A stretch of 44,711 nt of DNA from Bacillota bacterium (GTDB lineage: Bacteria > Bacillota > Clostridia > Clostridiales > Clostridiaceae). Positions 15,476 through 23,682 of the stretch are shown here, piece by piece. Location of the stretch: contig JAFADP010000050.1 in NCBI GenBank assembly GCA_023424785.1, positions 1 through 44,711 of the forward strand. Reading direction: 5' to 3'. Within the stretch, counting starts at the first letter, position 1, and each line of letters starts with the position of its first letter. The notes below the pieces were generated by a model. It ran no database searches. It saw only the letters and a list, made by a program, of their open reading frames with translations, and was not told the origin of the DNA. Made by a program: the position numbers and the translations under genes.

Positions 15476-16699
15476 ATGAGTAATTTTGAAAATAAGGACC
15501 AAGAAAGTGAATTTTATATAAGTAATAATAACGTGATAAACGAAGCGCATGAAAAGGTAAATACAAATAGCATTAAACATAAGAAAAGAGGAAGTATTGG
15601 AAGAGTATTTTCATTAGCAGCATTAAGTCTAGTTATGGCACTTACAGGTGGGATTTTAGGAGGAGTTGTAACATATAACGTTATTTCTTCTAAAAATGAA
15701 GGTGAGAGTGCGAATACTCAAACAGCATCACCAGTTAACTTTGTAAGTGAAACAAGTGAATTAACTGTGGCTGATGCATATAATAAAGTTAAGCCAGCTG
15801 TTGTTACAATTACTGCATCTGGAAAGGTTTCATATAGTAGATTTTATAGTCAAGATGTAGAAGGTATAGGATCAGGATTCATAATAAATGAAGAAGGTAA
15901 TGTTTTAACTAACTATCATGTTATTGAGTTGGCACTTGCAGCTAATGGGGGAACAAATACAGTTACTGTAAGCTTAAGTGATGGTCAAGAAGTATCAGCA
16001 GATATAGTAAACTATGATTCAGGTAGAGATATTGCTATGTTAAAACTTGAAGAAGGAACTGTAGTACCAGGTGTTGCAGAACTTGGAGATTCTGATTCAT
16101 TATATGTAGGGCAAGAAGTAATAGCAATTGGAACTCCACTTGGAACTGATTTTGCTCAAACTTGTACTAAAGGAATTGTAAGTGGTGTCAATAGAAGTTT
16201 AGAAAGTGAAGAGGGATCAACAGGTACTTATATTCAAACAGATGCAGCTATAAACTCTGGTAATAGTGGTGGACCATTAATAAATAGTCAAGGGCAAGTT
16301 ATTGGTATAAATACTGCAAAGTTATCTAGCTCCTCAGGTTCATCAAATGCTTCAATAGAAGGAATGGGATTTGCTATTCCTATAAATGATGCTAGTGATA
16401 GAATAGAATCATTATCAAAGAAAGTATTAACAGTTGGAATTACAGCAATATCAATAGATAAAAACACTGCTAATAAAAATAATATACCTGAAGGTGTTGG
16501 TATAGTAAGTGTAACTAAAGGATCTCCAGCTGAAAAAGCAGGAATTAAGGAAAATGATATAATTCTAGAGTTTGATGGCAATAAGGTATCAACAGTAGAA
16601 GAAATTAATGAAATAAAAGCAACAAAACAAGAAGGCGATAAAGTAAAAGTTTTAATAGATAGAAACGGACAAGAAATAACTTTAACTTTAGAATTTTAA
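15476..16699 (+). CDS. htrA: HtrA/DegP-like membrane serine protease with PDZ domain
   Basis: A 407-residue HtrA protease. Cytoplasmic N-terminal tail of ~40 residues, one transmembrane helix (~45-68), then a trypsin-like domain with His148 (TNYHVIE), Asp185 (SGRDIAML) and Ser264 (INSGNSGGPL), all present. A C-terminal PDZ domain covers about 315-405 (GVGIVSVTKGSPAEKAGIKE, IILEFDGNKV). It degrades or refolds damaged exported proteins on the outer face of the membrane. The ATG at 15476 follows GGAGGT by 7 bases; the ATG at 15461 overlaps that site and is rejected. Single-gene unit. Confidence 0.94.
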   Translation: MSNFENKDQESEFYISNNNVINEAHEKVNTNSIKHKKRGSIGRVFSLAALSLVMALTGGILGGVVTYNVISSKNEGESANTQTASPVNFVSETSELTVADAYNKVKPAVVTITASGKVSYSRFYSQDVEGIGSGFIINEEGNVLTNYHVIELALAANGGTNTVTVSLSDGQEVSADIVNYDSGRDIAMLKLEEGTVVPGVAELGDSDSLYVGQEVIAIGTPLGTDFAQTCTKGIVSGVNRSLESEEGSTGTYIQTDAAINSGNSGGPLINSQGQVIGINTAKLSSSSGSSNASIEGMGFAIPINDASDRIESLSKKVLTVGITAISIDKNTANKNNIPEGVGIVSVTKGSPAEKAGIKENDIILEFDGNKVSTVEEINEIKATKQEGDKVKVLIDRNGQEITLTLEF

Positions 16700-16708
16700 A
16701 AAACATAT

Positions 16709-16736
16709 CACAAATCCATATGTGGAACATATTTTA
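16709..16736 (+). promoter_or_regulatory. Predicted sigma-K promoter of the Cys-rich gene
   Basis: CACA (16709-16712), 15 bases, then CATATTTTA (16728-16736). It matches the sigma-K pattern MACM-N16-CATANNNTA with a one-base shorter spacer, the same spacing as the cotS promoter at 18467. Confidence 0.5.
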
Positions 16737-16766
16737 TAAGTATAAAGCACAATGGAGGGAAAAGTT

Positions 16767-17210
16767 ATGAGCGGAAAAGTTGCTGTTTGTTCAGTATGTC
16801 CAAGAGAAAATCAACAAATAGAAGCTGTTATTAAATTACCAGTTGAAAGAAGAGCATGTATCCATGGTACAGTTCTAGATGCAAATGGAAATCCAGTAGC
16901 AGATGCAGTTGTAAAACTACTTCAAGTCGTTGAAGGATGTAAATTACCTTGTCCTTTAACTCACACATTTACAGACCAATATGGCCAATTCTTATTAGGA
17001 CCTTTATGTCCAAATAGAAGATATATGTTAAAAGTTTATAAGGATAACATTCAAGTTAAGTATCTTCCATTAGAAGTAAGTTGCTATGATGGTAGATGTA
17101 TAGGTGTTAACTCTAATTCTGATAATGGTTCAGATGATAGACCATGCTGTTGTGAAGAAAGAGAAGAACGCGAAGAAAGAAATGAAAGAAATAGATATAA
17201 TTACCAATAA
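16767..17210 (+). CDS. Cys-rich protein with carboxypeptidase-regulatory-like (Ig-like) domain; candidate spore-layer protein
   Basis: A 147-residue protein with no signal peptide. The core (~20-105) resembles a carboxypeptidase-regulatory-like beta-sandwich: ACIHGTVLDANGNPVADAVV, TFTDQYGQFLLGPL and YMLKVYKDNIQV. It contains about ten cysteines, including a terminal CCC, and ends in a charged tail with repeated EERE units and NRYNYQ. Such Cys-rich, Tyr-ending proteins often occur in spore coats or exosporium. The adjacent coat cluster and a sigma-K-like promoter support this, but it is inference. The ATG at 16767 follows GGAGGG; the ATG at 16752 overlaps that site. Confidence 0.65.
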   Translation: MSGKVAVCSVCPRENQQIEAVIKLPVERRACIHGTVLDANGNPVADAVVKLLQVVEGCKLPCPLTHTFTDQYGQFLLGPLCPNRRYMLKVYKDNIQVKYLPLEVSCYDGRCIGVNSNSDNGSDDRPCCCEEREEREERNERNRYNYQ

Positions 17211-17230
17211 ACTCTAATCAATATTTTAAA

Positions 17231-17259
17231 ATTAAAAAGCCCTTTTTGGGCTTTTTAAT
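17231..17259. terminator. Bidirectional terminator
   Basis: A perfect 12-bp stem ATTAAAAAGCCC (17231-17242) with its complement (17248-17259) and a TTTTT loop, between convergent genes. Confidence 0.85.
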
Positions 17260-17279
17260 TTGCTTATAAATAGATGTGT

Positions 17280-18401
17280 TTAAGAATTTATTATTTTGTT
17301 ATAAGCCTTATAGGTTAACTCGGCTGTTTTTTTCCATGAAAAATCCAAACTACGTTTAAGACCAGCTTTACTTAATGTTTCTTTAAAATTATCATTATTT
17401 AGAACTTTTAATAATGCATTGCATAGTTCCTCTTCATTTGATGGATTTATTAATAGTGCTGTATCTTCTGTAACTTCTGGAATTGAGGTTAAGTTAGAGG
17501 TAATTACAGGAGTACCACAACTCATAGCTTCTAATGGGGGAAGCCCAAAACCTTCATAATAAGAAGGATATACAAATACATCTGCAGCATTATATAATAT
17601 AGGGATAAGATCATCAGGAATAAATCCTGGGAATATCACTTTATTTTCCAAACCATTACTTATACATAATTCTTTTAGGATACTTCCTTCATCTTTAATA
17701 GCACCACCTAATAAAAGTTTGTAATTCTTTTTTAAATCTTTCATTACTTTTTTAAAAGCTAAAATTAATGTCCTAACATTTTTTCTTGAGCTAAATCCAC
17801 CTAAATATAGTATAAACGGATCATCTATATTATAAAGATTTTTTATTTTTTCTTTGCATGTATTTTTTTCAAGAGGCTTAAAGTTATCATTTGCTGCTAA
17901 AGGAGTAACATAAATTTTATCACTAGGGAAATTAGGGAAGAATCTTAAAATATCATTTTTAGAATGTTGAGAAACTGTTAGTATACCACTAACACTTTCT
18001 ATTATATAAGGCATTTCTTTTAAAAATTTTGTTAAATAACCTTTACCTACTGTTTCGGGCATTGTATATGGTATTAAATCATGTATAGTAACAACAAATT
18101 TTTTAATATTAGAGTTTAGAGGAAGTCCAATACCATTTTGGGGTAGATGATATAAATCAATATCTTTAGAACTCATTAAGTTCGGAATAAAGAAATTTTC
18201 ATAGAATGAACTATATCTTCCAGAAATACATGTCAAAGATGTATTATCTTTAATAAATTTTTTATTTTCTTCTCCTGTCCATATGATCTCAAAATGATCT
18301 TGAAAATTATTTATTAAGTTAAGAATTAGGTTTTTACTATATGTTCCAATACCAGATCCTGAATATAAATTAATGCCTCTACCATCTATTCCTATGTTCA
18401 T
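17280..18401 (-). CDS. GT4-type glycosyltransferase of the spore-coat cluster
   Basis: A 373-residue GT-B fold glycosyltransferase of family GT4 (Glycos_transf_1). N-terminal MNIGIDGRGINLYSGSGIGT is a donor-proximal glycine loop. The C-terminal half has YLGGFSSRKNVRTLILAF, FVYPSYYEGFGLPPLEAM and SCGTPVITSN, with the nucleotide-sugar-binding E-x7-E-like segment. It is similar along its whole length to the glycosyltransferase at 21358-22479, with the same length (373), so the two look like paralogues. Together with the CotS-like kinases it resembles CotSA/CotS-type coat saccharide genes. The start at 18401 is preceded by GAGGTG. It is divergent from the cotS gene. Confidence 0.88.
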   Translation of the reverse strand: MNIGIDGRGINLYSGSGIGTYSKNLILNLINNFQDHFEIIWTGEENKKFIKDNTSLTCISGRYSSFYENFFIPNLMSSKDIDLYHLPQNGIGLPLNSNIKKFVVTIHDLIPYTMPETVGKGYLTKFLKEMPYIIESVSGILTVSQHSKNDILRFFPNFPSDKIYVTPLAANDNFKPLEKNTCKEKIKNLYNIDDPFILYLGGFSSRKNVRTLILAFKKVMKDLKKNYKLLLGGAIKDEGSILKELCISNGLENKVIFPGFIPDDLIPILYNAADVFVYPSYYEGFGLPPLEAMSCGTPVITSNLTSIPEVTEDTALLINPSNEEELCNALLKVLNNDNFKETLSKAGLKRSLDFSWKKTAELTYKAYNKIINS

Positions 18402-18466
18402 AATATTCACCTCAAAAAAATATATAATATAGATTACTATTTTTTATTATAAATTGTGAATGAAAT

Positions 18467-18494
18467 CACACTAAATTTAAGTATACATATAATA
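18467..18494 (+). promoter_or_regulatory. Predicted sigma-K promoter of the first cotS-like gene
   Basis: CACA (18467-18470), 15 bases, CATATAATA (18486-18494), matching MACM and CATANNNTA. It lies 26 bases upstream of the ATG. Confidence 0.5.
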
Positions 18495-18519
18495 AATAAT
18501 ATTAATATAGGAGAAGTGT

Positions 18520-19512
18520 ATGGAAGAAGAAAAGATTGTTAGCTTAATTAAGGAGAACTATGATTTTGATGTCAACTCTATAGAAAAGGTTAAAGGTTCC
18601 TACAAGATAAATTCAAAAGAAGGAATATACTGTTTAAAGATAATAGAATATGAATTTAAACATTTTAATTTTATATTATCTGCAATGATATATTTACAAG
18701 AAAGAGGATTTGATGCAATTCCAAAAATTTTGACAAATAAAAATAATAGAAAATATATAAGAGTAGGAAAGAAGTATGGATATATTACTCCATGGATTTT
18801 ATCTAGAGTTAGTAATTATGATAATGTTTTAGAGCTAGAAAAAGTTACTCAAAAGTTAGCAGAACTTCATAAGTATAGTGAGGGATTTGTTACAGATCAT
18901 CATATGAAGCCTAGAATAGGGTGGTTTAATTGGATAAATGTTTTTGAAACAAGAAAAAGTGAAATTATTGACTTTAAAAATAGAATAGATAATAAGAGTA
19001 AAAAAACAGAATTTGATAGATTATATTTAGAATATATAGATGAAGAATTAGAAAGGGCAGAAAAAAGTATATATTCATTAAAGACTTCTAATTACTTAGA
19101 AATAATGTGCAGACAATATAAAAATAAAGGTTTTTGCCATCATGATTATGCAAATCACAATGTTCTTATAGATAAAAATTATAATATAAGTATAGTAGAT
19201 TTTGATTATTGTATATTAGACAGTTATTTGCATGACTTATCATCATTATTATTAAGGGTAATGAAGCATGGAAAATGGGATATAAGTAAAGCAAATTTAA
19301 TAATAAATAATTATTCAAAGATAAATGAAGTTAATGAAGAAGAAATTTATATTATGAGATATTTTATGAGATTTCCACAGGATTTCTGGCAATTAGGAAT
19401 ACAAAAGTATTGGGAAAATAAAGCATGGGATGAAGAAGTATTTTTAAATAAACTTACTAGATATATAGAAGATAGAGACGAGAAGGAAGAGTTCTTGGAT
19501 TCCTTTATATAG
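18520..19512 (+). CDS. CotS-family spore coat protein (kinase-like fold)
   Basis: A 330-residue member of the CotS family, which has the aminoglycoside-phosphotransferase (APH/choline-kinase-like) fold. The phosphotransfer motif is retained: GFCHHDYANHNVLID (HxDxxxxN) followed by the metal-binding VDFDYC. The C-terminal region LMRYFMRFPQDFWQL-like block is typical of CotS. CotS proteins lie in the spore coat; a real phosphorylation substrate is not established. A good AGGAG precedes the ATG. It shares the fold with the proteins at 20272-21306 and 22584-23582. The predicted sigma-K promoter upstream would give late mother-cell expression. Confidence 0.88.
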   Translation: MEEEKIVSLIKENYDFDVNSIEKVKGSYKINSKEGIYCLKIIEYEFKHFNFILSAMIYLQERGFDAIPKILTNKNNRKYIRVGKKYGYITPWILSRVSNYDNVLELEKVTQKLAELHKYSEGFVTDHHMKPRIGWFNWINVFETRKSEIIDFKNRIDNKSKKTEFDRLYLEYIDEELERAEKSIYSLKTSNYLEIMCRQYKNKGFCHHDYANHNVLIDKNYNISIVDFDYCILDSYLHDLSSLLLRVMKHGKWDISKANLIINNYSKINEVNEEEIYIMRYFMRFPQDFWQLGIQKYWENKAWDEEVFLNKLTRYIEDRDEKEEFLDSFI

Positions 19513-19525
19513 GGAGGGGATTATT

Positions 19526-20242
19526 ATTAGAAATCTAACATTACAAGAATACTTGAGTGAAAGGGATATATTAGTTAACAATAAATATTTTAGAAGTATT
19601 AAAGACATAAATGATGAACATATAGAACAACAAATAGTTTTAATAGAAAATCTGCATAAGATATTTCTTGAGTATAAAGGATATGGGGCTACAAGAATAA
19701 ATAGTATAGTTGGAAAGAGAATAGAGAATATAAAAGTTATTATAAAAAGGCTAAAAAAAGATTTGCAAAAAAGGCAACAACTTCTATATTTAAATGATAT
19801 GGATAGCTTTATTCTAGAGAATGGAGAAGGGATTTTAGCTAGAGGAGAAGAGGGATTAAGTTATCTTAAAGATATAGATTATATAGGAATTATAAAGAGA
19901 AGCATGAAGAAGAATGAAATTACATTAGGTAGAACTGATGAACGAAATTTAATAGTTACTAGTAATTTAGAAATAGGAAGTTTAAAAAATGTAAGTTATA
20001 ACTTAGTAGAAGAAGATATATATGATTATTTGAGAAGAGTTAGAATTAAACGTCATAATATTGATTTAGAAAAATATATTAATAAATATATTGATTCAGC
20101 ATATTTATCAAAAGATAGTAAGTATTATATTGAACTATTACTAATGATACCATACGAAGCTTTAAGAATATGGAATAGATATATAAATAATAAAAGTGAA
20201 GATTATAATTATTATCTTCAAAATATAAAATCAAGAATTTAA
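19526..20242 (+). CDS. Unrecognised coat-cluster protein, probable ATT start
   Basis: A 238-residue protein of no family I recognise, rich in Lys, Arg, Ile and Tyr, with helical charged segments (RINSIVGKRIENIKVIIKRL) and no signal peptide or cysteine motif. It sits between two CotS-like genes, 13 bases after the first, so it is probably a coat component or helper. A strong Shine-Dalgarno sequence GGGAGGGG (19512-19519) is followed by ATTATTATT and no ATG, GTG or TTG; the first standard start in frame is TTG at 19553, 33 bases away with no ribosome binding site. The intervening codons read RNLTLQEYL, plausible protein. ATT at 19526 (8 bases after GGAGG) is proposed as the start; TTG 19553 is the conservative alternative (229 aa). 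Confidence 0.65.
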   Translation: MRNLTLQEYLSERDILVNNKYFRSIKDINDEHIEQQIVLIENLHKIFLEYKGYGATRINSIVGKRIENIKVIIKRLKKDLQKRQQLLYLNDMDSFILENGEGILARGEEGLSYLKDIDYIGIIKRSMKKNEITLGRTDERNLIVTSNLEIGSLKNVSYNLVEEDIYDYLRRVRIKRHNIDLEKYINKYIDSAYLSKDSKYYIELLLMIPYEALRIWNRYINNKSEDYNYYLQNIKSRI

Positions 20243-20271
20243 AGATATTTATTGAATAAAAAGGAGCCTTT

Positions 20272-21306
20272 ATGAGTAAGTTAAGATATCCTGAAAAAAA
20301 ATATCTTTCAGATTATGACTTGAGTTACGAATTTTTTAAAGAGTTGGGTATAGAAGTATTAGATGTAATTCCTTTAAGAAAGGTATTTGTATTAAAGACA
20401 ACAACTGGCAAGAAGATTTTAAAGAAATTAGATTATGACGAAGAAAGAATAAATCTTATAAATGATTGTATAGAAAGCTTAAGTGATAATTTTAGTTATA
20501 TGATGAATTTTAAAGTTTTTCAAAATAATAAAATATATAAGGTTTGGAAGAATAATTATTATGTATTAATGGATTTGTTACCGGGAAGAGAGGTTACCTT
20601 TACAAATCCAGTAGAATTTAATTTAAGTGGAGAGCTATTAGGCAAATATCATTTAGCTTCAAAAAATTCACTAAAAAATATTAAAAAAATAATTATTGAA
20701 GATAGTTTAGTAGTTAAATTTGAGACTTGGATTAATGATATAATAAATTTAAAAGAACTAGTAGAGACATATAAATTTAAAAATGAATTTGATAGAATAT
20801 TTTTAGAGAACTTTCATGATAGTATAATAGAAATGAAAAAATCATTAGAATTATTAACTTTTAGTAGCTATAGCTCTATTAGAAAAAATAAAGAAAATTA
20901 TGTTATATGTCATAATGATTTAGCTGAGCATAATTTTATGATTTCTAATGAAGGTATATATCTAATTGATTTTGACTACTGTACTATAGATTTACCTATA
21001 ATGGATTTATGTGATTTAATATTAAAAGGAATTAAGAATGTGGCATTTGAATTTGAAAAAGCTAAGGATGTAATAAATTCATATAGCTCTATAAAAAAGT
21101 TAACTGATGATGAATATAAAATAATGTATATATTACTACTTTTTCCACGTGATTTTTATAGTATAGTAAGTGATTATTATCATAAGAAGAAAAGTTGGGA
21201 TGAAGAAGTCTTTATAAATAGATTAAAGAATAAAGTTGAGAATGAAGAATTTAGAAGAGAATTTTTAAAGAATTATAAGGAAGAGTACAAAAAAATGTTT
21301 CAATAA
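20272..21306 (+). CDS. CotS-like spore coat protein (kinase-like fold), second copy
   Basis: A 344-residue APH-fold protein, more diverged than its two neighbours. The phosphotransfer loop is VICHNDLAEHNFMIS (HNDxxxxN) with DFDYC after it, so catalytic positions are kept. The N-terminal lobe carries KILKKLDYDEERINLI where the nucleotide-binding Lys is expected. It has a clear AAGGAG ribosome binding site 6 bases before the ATG, 29 bases after the unrecognised gene, implying one transcript with it and the first cotS-like gene. The role is inferred to be in coat assembly or coat glycan metabolism. Confidence 0.82.
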   Translation: MSKLRYPEKKYLSDYDLSYEFFKELGIEVLDVIPLRKVFVLKTTTGKKILKKLDYDEERINLINDCIESLSDNFSYMMNFKVFQNNKIYKVWKNNYYVLMDLLPGREVTFTNPVEFNLSGELLGKYHLASKNSLKNIKKIIIEDSLVVKFETWINDIINLKELVETYKFKNEFDRIFLENFHDSIIEMKKSLELLTFSSYSSIRKNKENYVICHNDLAEHNFMISNEGIYLIDFDYCTIDLPIMDLCDLILKGIKNVAFEFEKAKDVINSYSSIKKLTDDEYKIMYILLLFPRDFYSIVSDYYHKKKSWDEEVFINRLKNKVENEEFRREFLKNYKEEYKKMFQ

Positions 21307-21314
21307 TAACTTAA

Positions 21315-21350
21315 AGGTAATAAGTATGTAATAAACACTTATTACCTTTA
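21315..21350. terminator. Bidirectional hairpin between cotS-like and glycosyltransferase genes
   Basis: AAAGGTAATAAGT near 21313-21325 pairs with ACTTATTACCTTT near 21338-21350, a stem of about 13 bp between convergent genes. Confidence 0.75.
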
Positions 21351-21357
21351 ATATTTC

Positions 21358-22479
21358 TTAATCATTAAGCATAGCATTATAAGCATAAACTGTTTTTTTA
21401 GCAGTAATACTCCAAGAAAAATCTAAACTTCTTTCAAGCCCACTTTTAATCATTTGTAACATTAATAAACTATCATTTAGAACTTGTTCTATTTTGCTGC
21501 TTAATTCATCTATATTATATGGATCTATTAATAAAGCGGAGTTTGAATAAAATTCGGGAATTGATGTAACATTAGAAGTTATAACTGGTGTGCCACAAGC
21601 CATTGCTTCAAGTGGAGGCAAACCAAAACCTTCATAAAATGAAGGAAATACTAAAACTTCAGCAGCGTTATAAAATACAGGCATATCTTCTAGTGGTATA
21701 AAATCTGTAAATATGACATCATTACTTATATTTAAATCATCAGCTCTTTTTTGATACTTAGAATATGATATGCCTTTTTTTCCTGTAATAACAAGCTTTA
21801 CATCATTTCTTTTTTTATTAGGTATTAATGAAAATGCTTCAATAAGACCTAGTATATTTTTTCGTGGACTGAATCCGCCAACATAAAGCACGAATTTACT
21901 TTCTATACCATATTTATTTTTTAAAATATCCCTACAAATATATTTATTCATAGGTTTGTATATATCTTCAGCTGCTAAAGGTGTTACAAAAATTTTTTCT
22001 TCAGGAAAATTAAACTCTTTTGAGATATCCTTTTTCGAAAATTCAGAAACAGTAATTATCCCTTCACATTGAGGTAACATATTTGGAAGTTCATCATTAA
22101 AAATTTTAAGATATCTTTCACTTACGGTTTCTGGCATTCTTAGAGGAATAATATCATGAAGAGTAATAACTTTTTTACAATTAACATTTGAGGAAAGTCC
22201 TACTCCATTTTGTGGAACATGATATAATGCCATATTTTTATTATTTAATATATTTGGAACGCTAACTTCATCCCAAAAATTTTCTTCTAAATTAGCCTTA
22301 ACTGTTTCTATGTGAAAATTATCTTTTAAATCTTTAAGAGAAGAACCATCAGGAAGAAAAATAAGATAATCATTAATATTATCTATTGAATTTAAACTTG
22401 AAATAAGCTGATGTGTATAAGTTCCTATTCCGGTACCTCTATACCACTTCGCAGCTCTACCGTCTATTCCAATATTCAT
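21358..22479 (-). CDS. GT4-type glycosyltransferase of the spore-coat cluster, second copy
   Basis: A 373-residue GT-B glycosyltransferase and close paralogue of the one at 17280-18401: same length and the same blocks (MNIGIDGRAAKWYRGTGIGT, YVGGFSPRKNILGLIEAF, FPSFYEGFGLPPLEAMACGT, PVITSNVTSIPEF). It would transfer a sugar from a nucleotide-activated donor to a coat or exosporium acceptor in the mother cell. The start is the ATG at 22479, with AAAGGA upstream; a further in-frame ATG at 22506 lacks a ribosome binding site. A weak sigma-K-like AACA-N16-AATATAATA is readable upstream on the minus strand, one mismatch from the -10 pattern. Confidence 0.88.
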   Translation of the reverse strand: MNIGIDGRAAKWYRGTGIGTYTHQLISSLNSIDNINDYLIFLPDGSSLKDLKDNFHIETVKANLEENFWDEVSVPNILNNKNMALYHVPQNGVGLSSNVNCKKVITLHDIIPLRMPETVSERYLKIFNDELPNMLPQCEGIITVSEFSKKDISKEFNFPEEKIFVTPLAAEDIYKPMNKYICRDILKNKYGIESKFVLYVGGFSPRKNILGLIEAFSLIPNKKRNDVKLVITGKKGISYSKYQKRADDLNISNDVIFTDFIPLEDMPVFYNAAEVLVFPSFYEGFGLPPLEAMACGTPVITSNVTSIPEFYSNSALLIDPYNIDELSSKIEQVLNDSLLMLQMIKSGLERSLDFSWSITAKKTVYAYNAMLND

Positions 22480-22583
22480 GATGAATCCTTTATTAGTACT
22501 CTTCATTTATTATATTAAATTGCTTTAATTTTTGTTAATAAAAGAAATAACCTGTACATATAAATAGAAAGGAGGTGAGTAAT

Positions 22584-23582
22584 ATGATGAGGGAATTTGA
22601 AATTGAAAGACAATTTAACATTAAGATTGAAGTAATAAAGGCTAATAAGGGAATTTATTATTTAAAGACTAATAAAGGTGAACGTTGCCTTAAGAAGATT
22701 AATTATGGACCTCAAAAATTATTATTTGTTTATGGGGCTAAAGAATATTTAATTAAAAATGGATTTGATAAAGTTGATAGGTACTTTTTAAATGTAGATG
22801 GAGAGCCATATGCGCTTGTTAATGAAGATATATATACTCTTTCAGAATGGTTAAAAGGAAGAGAGTGTGATTTTCACAATATTGAAGAGGTAAAATTAGC
22901 ATCAAGAACATTAGCATTATTTCATGAAAAATCAAAAGGGTATGATCCGCCAGAAAACTCTAAGTTAAAAACAGATTTAGGAAGATGGCCACATCTTATG
23001 GAAAAGAGAATTAAGTCTTTAGATAAAATGAAAGACATGATAAGAAAAAAAGGAAATAAGAGTGAATTCGATCTATTATATTTAAAGTCTATGGAATTTT
23101 ATAAAGAGATGGCTAAGAATGCATTAAAGACATTAAATGAATCATCTTATTACGAATTATGTGCAGTAGCAGAAAAAGAAAAAGGTTTATGTCATCATGA
23201 TTATACTTATCATAATATTATCTTAGATGATAATAATGATGTACATGTTATTGATTTTGATTATTGTAAAAGAGAAATAAGAACATTTGATATATCAAAC
23301 TTTATAATTAAAGTATTAAAAAGAGTAGATTGGGATATTAATTTCGCAAATGCAATACTTGAATCATATCAATCAGTATCTAAATTAGAAGATGAAGAAT
23401 TTAAAGTTTTATATGCGTATTTACAATTTCCACAGAGATATTGGAGATTAGCTAATAGATACTATTATAATGAGGTGAATTGGGGACAAAATACATTCTC
23501 AGGAAAATTAAATAATATAATAGAAGAAAAGGAGCTATATCTAAAGTTTTTAAATGAGTTTAAAAAAGAGTATAGATTATAG
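22584..23582 (+). CDS. CotS-family spore coat protein (kinase-like fold), third copy
   Basis: A 332-residue CotS-type protein. GLCHHDYTYHNIILD (HxDxxxxN) and VIDFDYC keep the APH-type phosphotransfer residues; YLQFPQRYWRLANRYY is the conserved C-terminal CotS block. The ATG at 22584 is 8 bases after GGAGG; the GTG at 22575 overlaps the ribosome binding site. It is divergent from the glycosyltransferase gene and is followed, after a 100-base gap with its own sigma-K-like promoter, by yabG. Three CotS-like genes and two glycosyltransferases alternating on both strands suggest repeated duplication of a kinase/glycosyltransferase pair. Confidence 0.88.
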   Translation: MMREFEIERQFNIKIEVIKANKGIYYLKTNKGERCLKKINYGPQKLLFVYGAKEYLIKNGFDKVDRYFLNVDGEPYALVNEDIYTLSEWLKGRECDFHNIEEVKLASRTLALFHEKSKGYDPPENSKLKTDLGRWPHLMEKRIKSLDKMKDMIRKKGNKSEFDLLYLKSMEFYKEMAKNALKTLNESSYYELCAVAEKEKGLCHHDYTYHNIILDDNNDVHVIDFDYCKREIRTFDISNFIIKVLKRVDWDINFANAILESYQSVSKLEDEEFKVLYAYLQFPQRYWRLANRYYYNEVNWGQNTFSGKLNNIIEEKELYLKFLNEFKKEYRL

Positions 23583-23586
23583 AAGT

Positions 23587-23615
23587 AACCGAGATAATTA
23601 ATAAATCATATTATA
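23587..23615 (+). promoter_or_regulatory. Predicted sigma-K promoter of yabG
   Basis: AACC (23587-23590), exactly 16 bases, CATATTATA (23607-23615): a full match to MACM-N16-CATANNNTA. yabG is a known late mother-cell (sigma-K) gene in Bacillus, which supports the call. Confidence 0.65.
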
Positions 23616-23645
23616 CTAATGATAATGTATTATAAAGAGGTGAAC

Positions 23646-23676
23646 AGCTGAATTAGAAAATAAATTCTAATTAGCT
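23646..23676 (+). promoter_or_regulatory. Hairpin between ribosome binding site and start codon (yabG)
   Basis: The Shine-Dalgarno sequence GAGGTGA is at 23637-23643. Two bases later AGCT-G-AATTAGAA (23646-23658) pairs with TTCTAATTAGCT (23665-23676): 12 bp with one bulged G and a 6-base loop. Six bases after the stem comes ATG at 23683. Folding would bring a 39-base gap down to about 8. Confidence 0.6.
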
Positions 23677-23682
23677 ATAGGG

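Noticed and set aside
16711..16722. Near-palindrome TCCATATGTGGA upstream of the Cys-rich gene
   Set aside because: It is short, imperfect and lies in the spacer of the predicted sigma-K promoter. Not enough to call an operator.
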